Positions 62,941 to 64,000 of a stretch of DNA of 64,000 nucleotides are shown in pieces. The position numbers were made by a program, and so were the translations under genes. The first letter of the stretch is position 1. Each line of letters starts with the position of its first letter. The notes beneath the pieces are model-generated. The model worked only from the letters and a program-made list of their open reading frames with translations. It was not told the DNA's origin and searched no databases. Source of the DNA: Bimuria novae-zelandiae CBS 107.79 (lineage: Eukaryota > Ascomycota > Dothideomycetes > Pleosporales > Didymosphaeriaceae); the NCBI GenBank assembly GCA_010015655.1, contig ML976684.1, positions 551,155-615,154 of the forward strand, read 5' to 3'.

Positions 62941-64000
62941 GTGGTGTGTTTCTCCATACCAGAAGCGTTTCTCATGGAAGTGAGCGCAGTTTTGTTTATT
63001 CCCGATTAAGTTCTGGCGAGCCCTCGCCTCGTCCGTCATAGCTATGCAAGCTACACATTTTATTTCAGAATCACACAACTCACATACATTCTTCATGTCG
63101 CCGTTTTATTCACAATGGGTTGCTGAAGAGTGTAAAGAATGTGAAGGAAGCGTTGTTTGGGACCGTTTTATACCCGCTCGACCCAGCGGCTGGACATAGA
63201 AACAGCAGCACGGATTTTGGACTCATCACCACACTTGTGGATATCTCCGATATTTATATTGATCTTTGGTGATAGTACTCATCATCACAGCTTCCCGAAC
63301 CCCCATAACGTGTCGCGCAGGGGAGTACCTCGTCACATTTAGACTGCGGCGCAGACACCCAGCTCTTCCCAGCGGTCATGTTATCCAACCAGTAGACTTT
63401 AGTTCCAGGATCACGAAAAAGATATTCTGGTTCTTTGCAATACTTTTAGTAACAGCGAGACGCTGAAGGAATCCTGTGAAGAAAAAGGTTTGAGCGACAG
63501 TTGTGGGGCTTTTATACCCCTTTTCGCGTCTAAACATCGGCGAACAAAGGCTTTTGAATACACTCTCTATCTGTAAGATAATGATACCCATCACCACAGC
63601 AAAACTTTATCCCTAAGCTTCCTCTACAATGGAGTGCTCCAGTGCAAAAGGGTCATGCCGTCCGCCTTCGACGGTTTTTTAGACACAGATCCGAGGTCAC
63701 ATAACCGCGTCTGACGACATTTTTTAGTAGACCCAGAACAGACTCGCCACGTGAAATTGCCCAGAGTACGTTTTAGTCCATCCCTTCAACAGGCGCGTCT
63801 CGTAGTGCCAAAAGAAAAGCAATATCGAGGGAGAATTTATACCCCCCAAAGAAGACGCGGCAAATGCAAGATGCTGGTGTTTCCCATCGTGGAGTACATC
63901 ATTCCTTTTCGAGAGCAGCGAACATCATTCTCTCGGAATGCGGTTTGGTCTCCACAGCAGAGGGACGTTCACAAAACGGTACCTATTTTAAACCCGCCAC
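62941..64000 (+). repeat. degenerate repeat array, right part
   Basis: Three units repeat the layout of the left part: T-runs at 63104 (TTTTATT), 63444 (TTTTAGT) and 63771 (TTTTAGT) are followed after 55, 59 and 58 bp by TTTTATAC at 63166, TTTTATAC at 63510 and TTTATAC at 63836. CATCA-type motifs follow at about 60 bp in all three. The segment GGTGATAGTACTCATCAT near 63268 nearly repeats one near 59707. The array runs off the window end. No gene is seen. Confidence 0.65.

Overview
The window is nuclear DNA of a filamentous ascomycete (Pezizomycotina, most likely a Dothideomycete; the class is inference). The evidence is compact genes with short GT-AG introns (mostly 47-60 bp), housekeeping proteins of fungal type, pyrimidine-rich leaders, and AT-rich, stop-riddled transposon copies of the kind left by repeat-induced point mutation (RIP).

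Layout. 0.4-7.1 kb: a MAPKKK of the HOG osmostress pathway (SSK2 type) and histidyl-tRNA synthetase with a likely mitochondrial start. 9.5-15.1 kb: a single-pass membrane protein of unknown role, a small three-exon gene related to LSB1/PIN3-type proteins but without an SH3 domain, and the splicing WD40 protein Prp46/PLRG1. 17.8-21.9 kb: ORC1 and a bZIP regulator, both on the minus strand. 21.9-39.1 kb: about 17 kb without a recognisable gene, normal in GC, holding a hAT element with perfect 8-bp target duplications and a nested AT-rich palindrome, a TA-flanked miniature element, and a 161-bp fold-back element with its own perfect 8-bp duplication. 39.1-47.1 kb: S-adenosylhomocysteinase, a WHI2-type BTB protein and GCN20-type ABC-F protein. 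49.1-58.4 kb: a large disordered protein, a secreted GPI-type sorbosone-dehydrogenase-like protein and an F-box-like protein. 58.7-64 kb: a degenerate repeat array with a fixed internal architecture, split by a second hAT copy that is AT-converted except for its 3' end.

The genes do not form a pathway cluster. They are separate housekeeping and signalling genes. SSK2 and WHI2 both belong to stress signalling. GCN20 and HisRS are linked functionally through uncharged-tRNA sensing. SAH1 serves methylation.

The least explained signal is the array at 58.7-64 kb. Six units carry a T-run of the TTTTTAGT type 55-59 bp before a TTWTATAC box, and several have a TCATCA/TGATGA element about 60 bp further on. 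I do not recognise this family. Exon borders were set by eye from splice sites and family conservation, not from transcripts.
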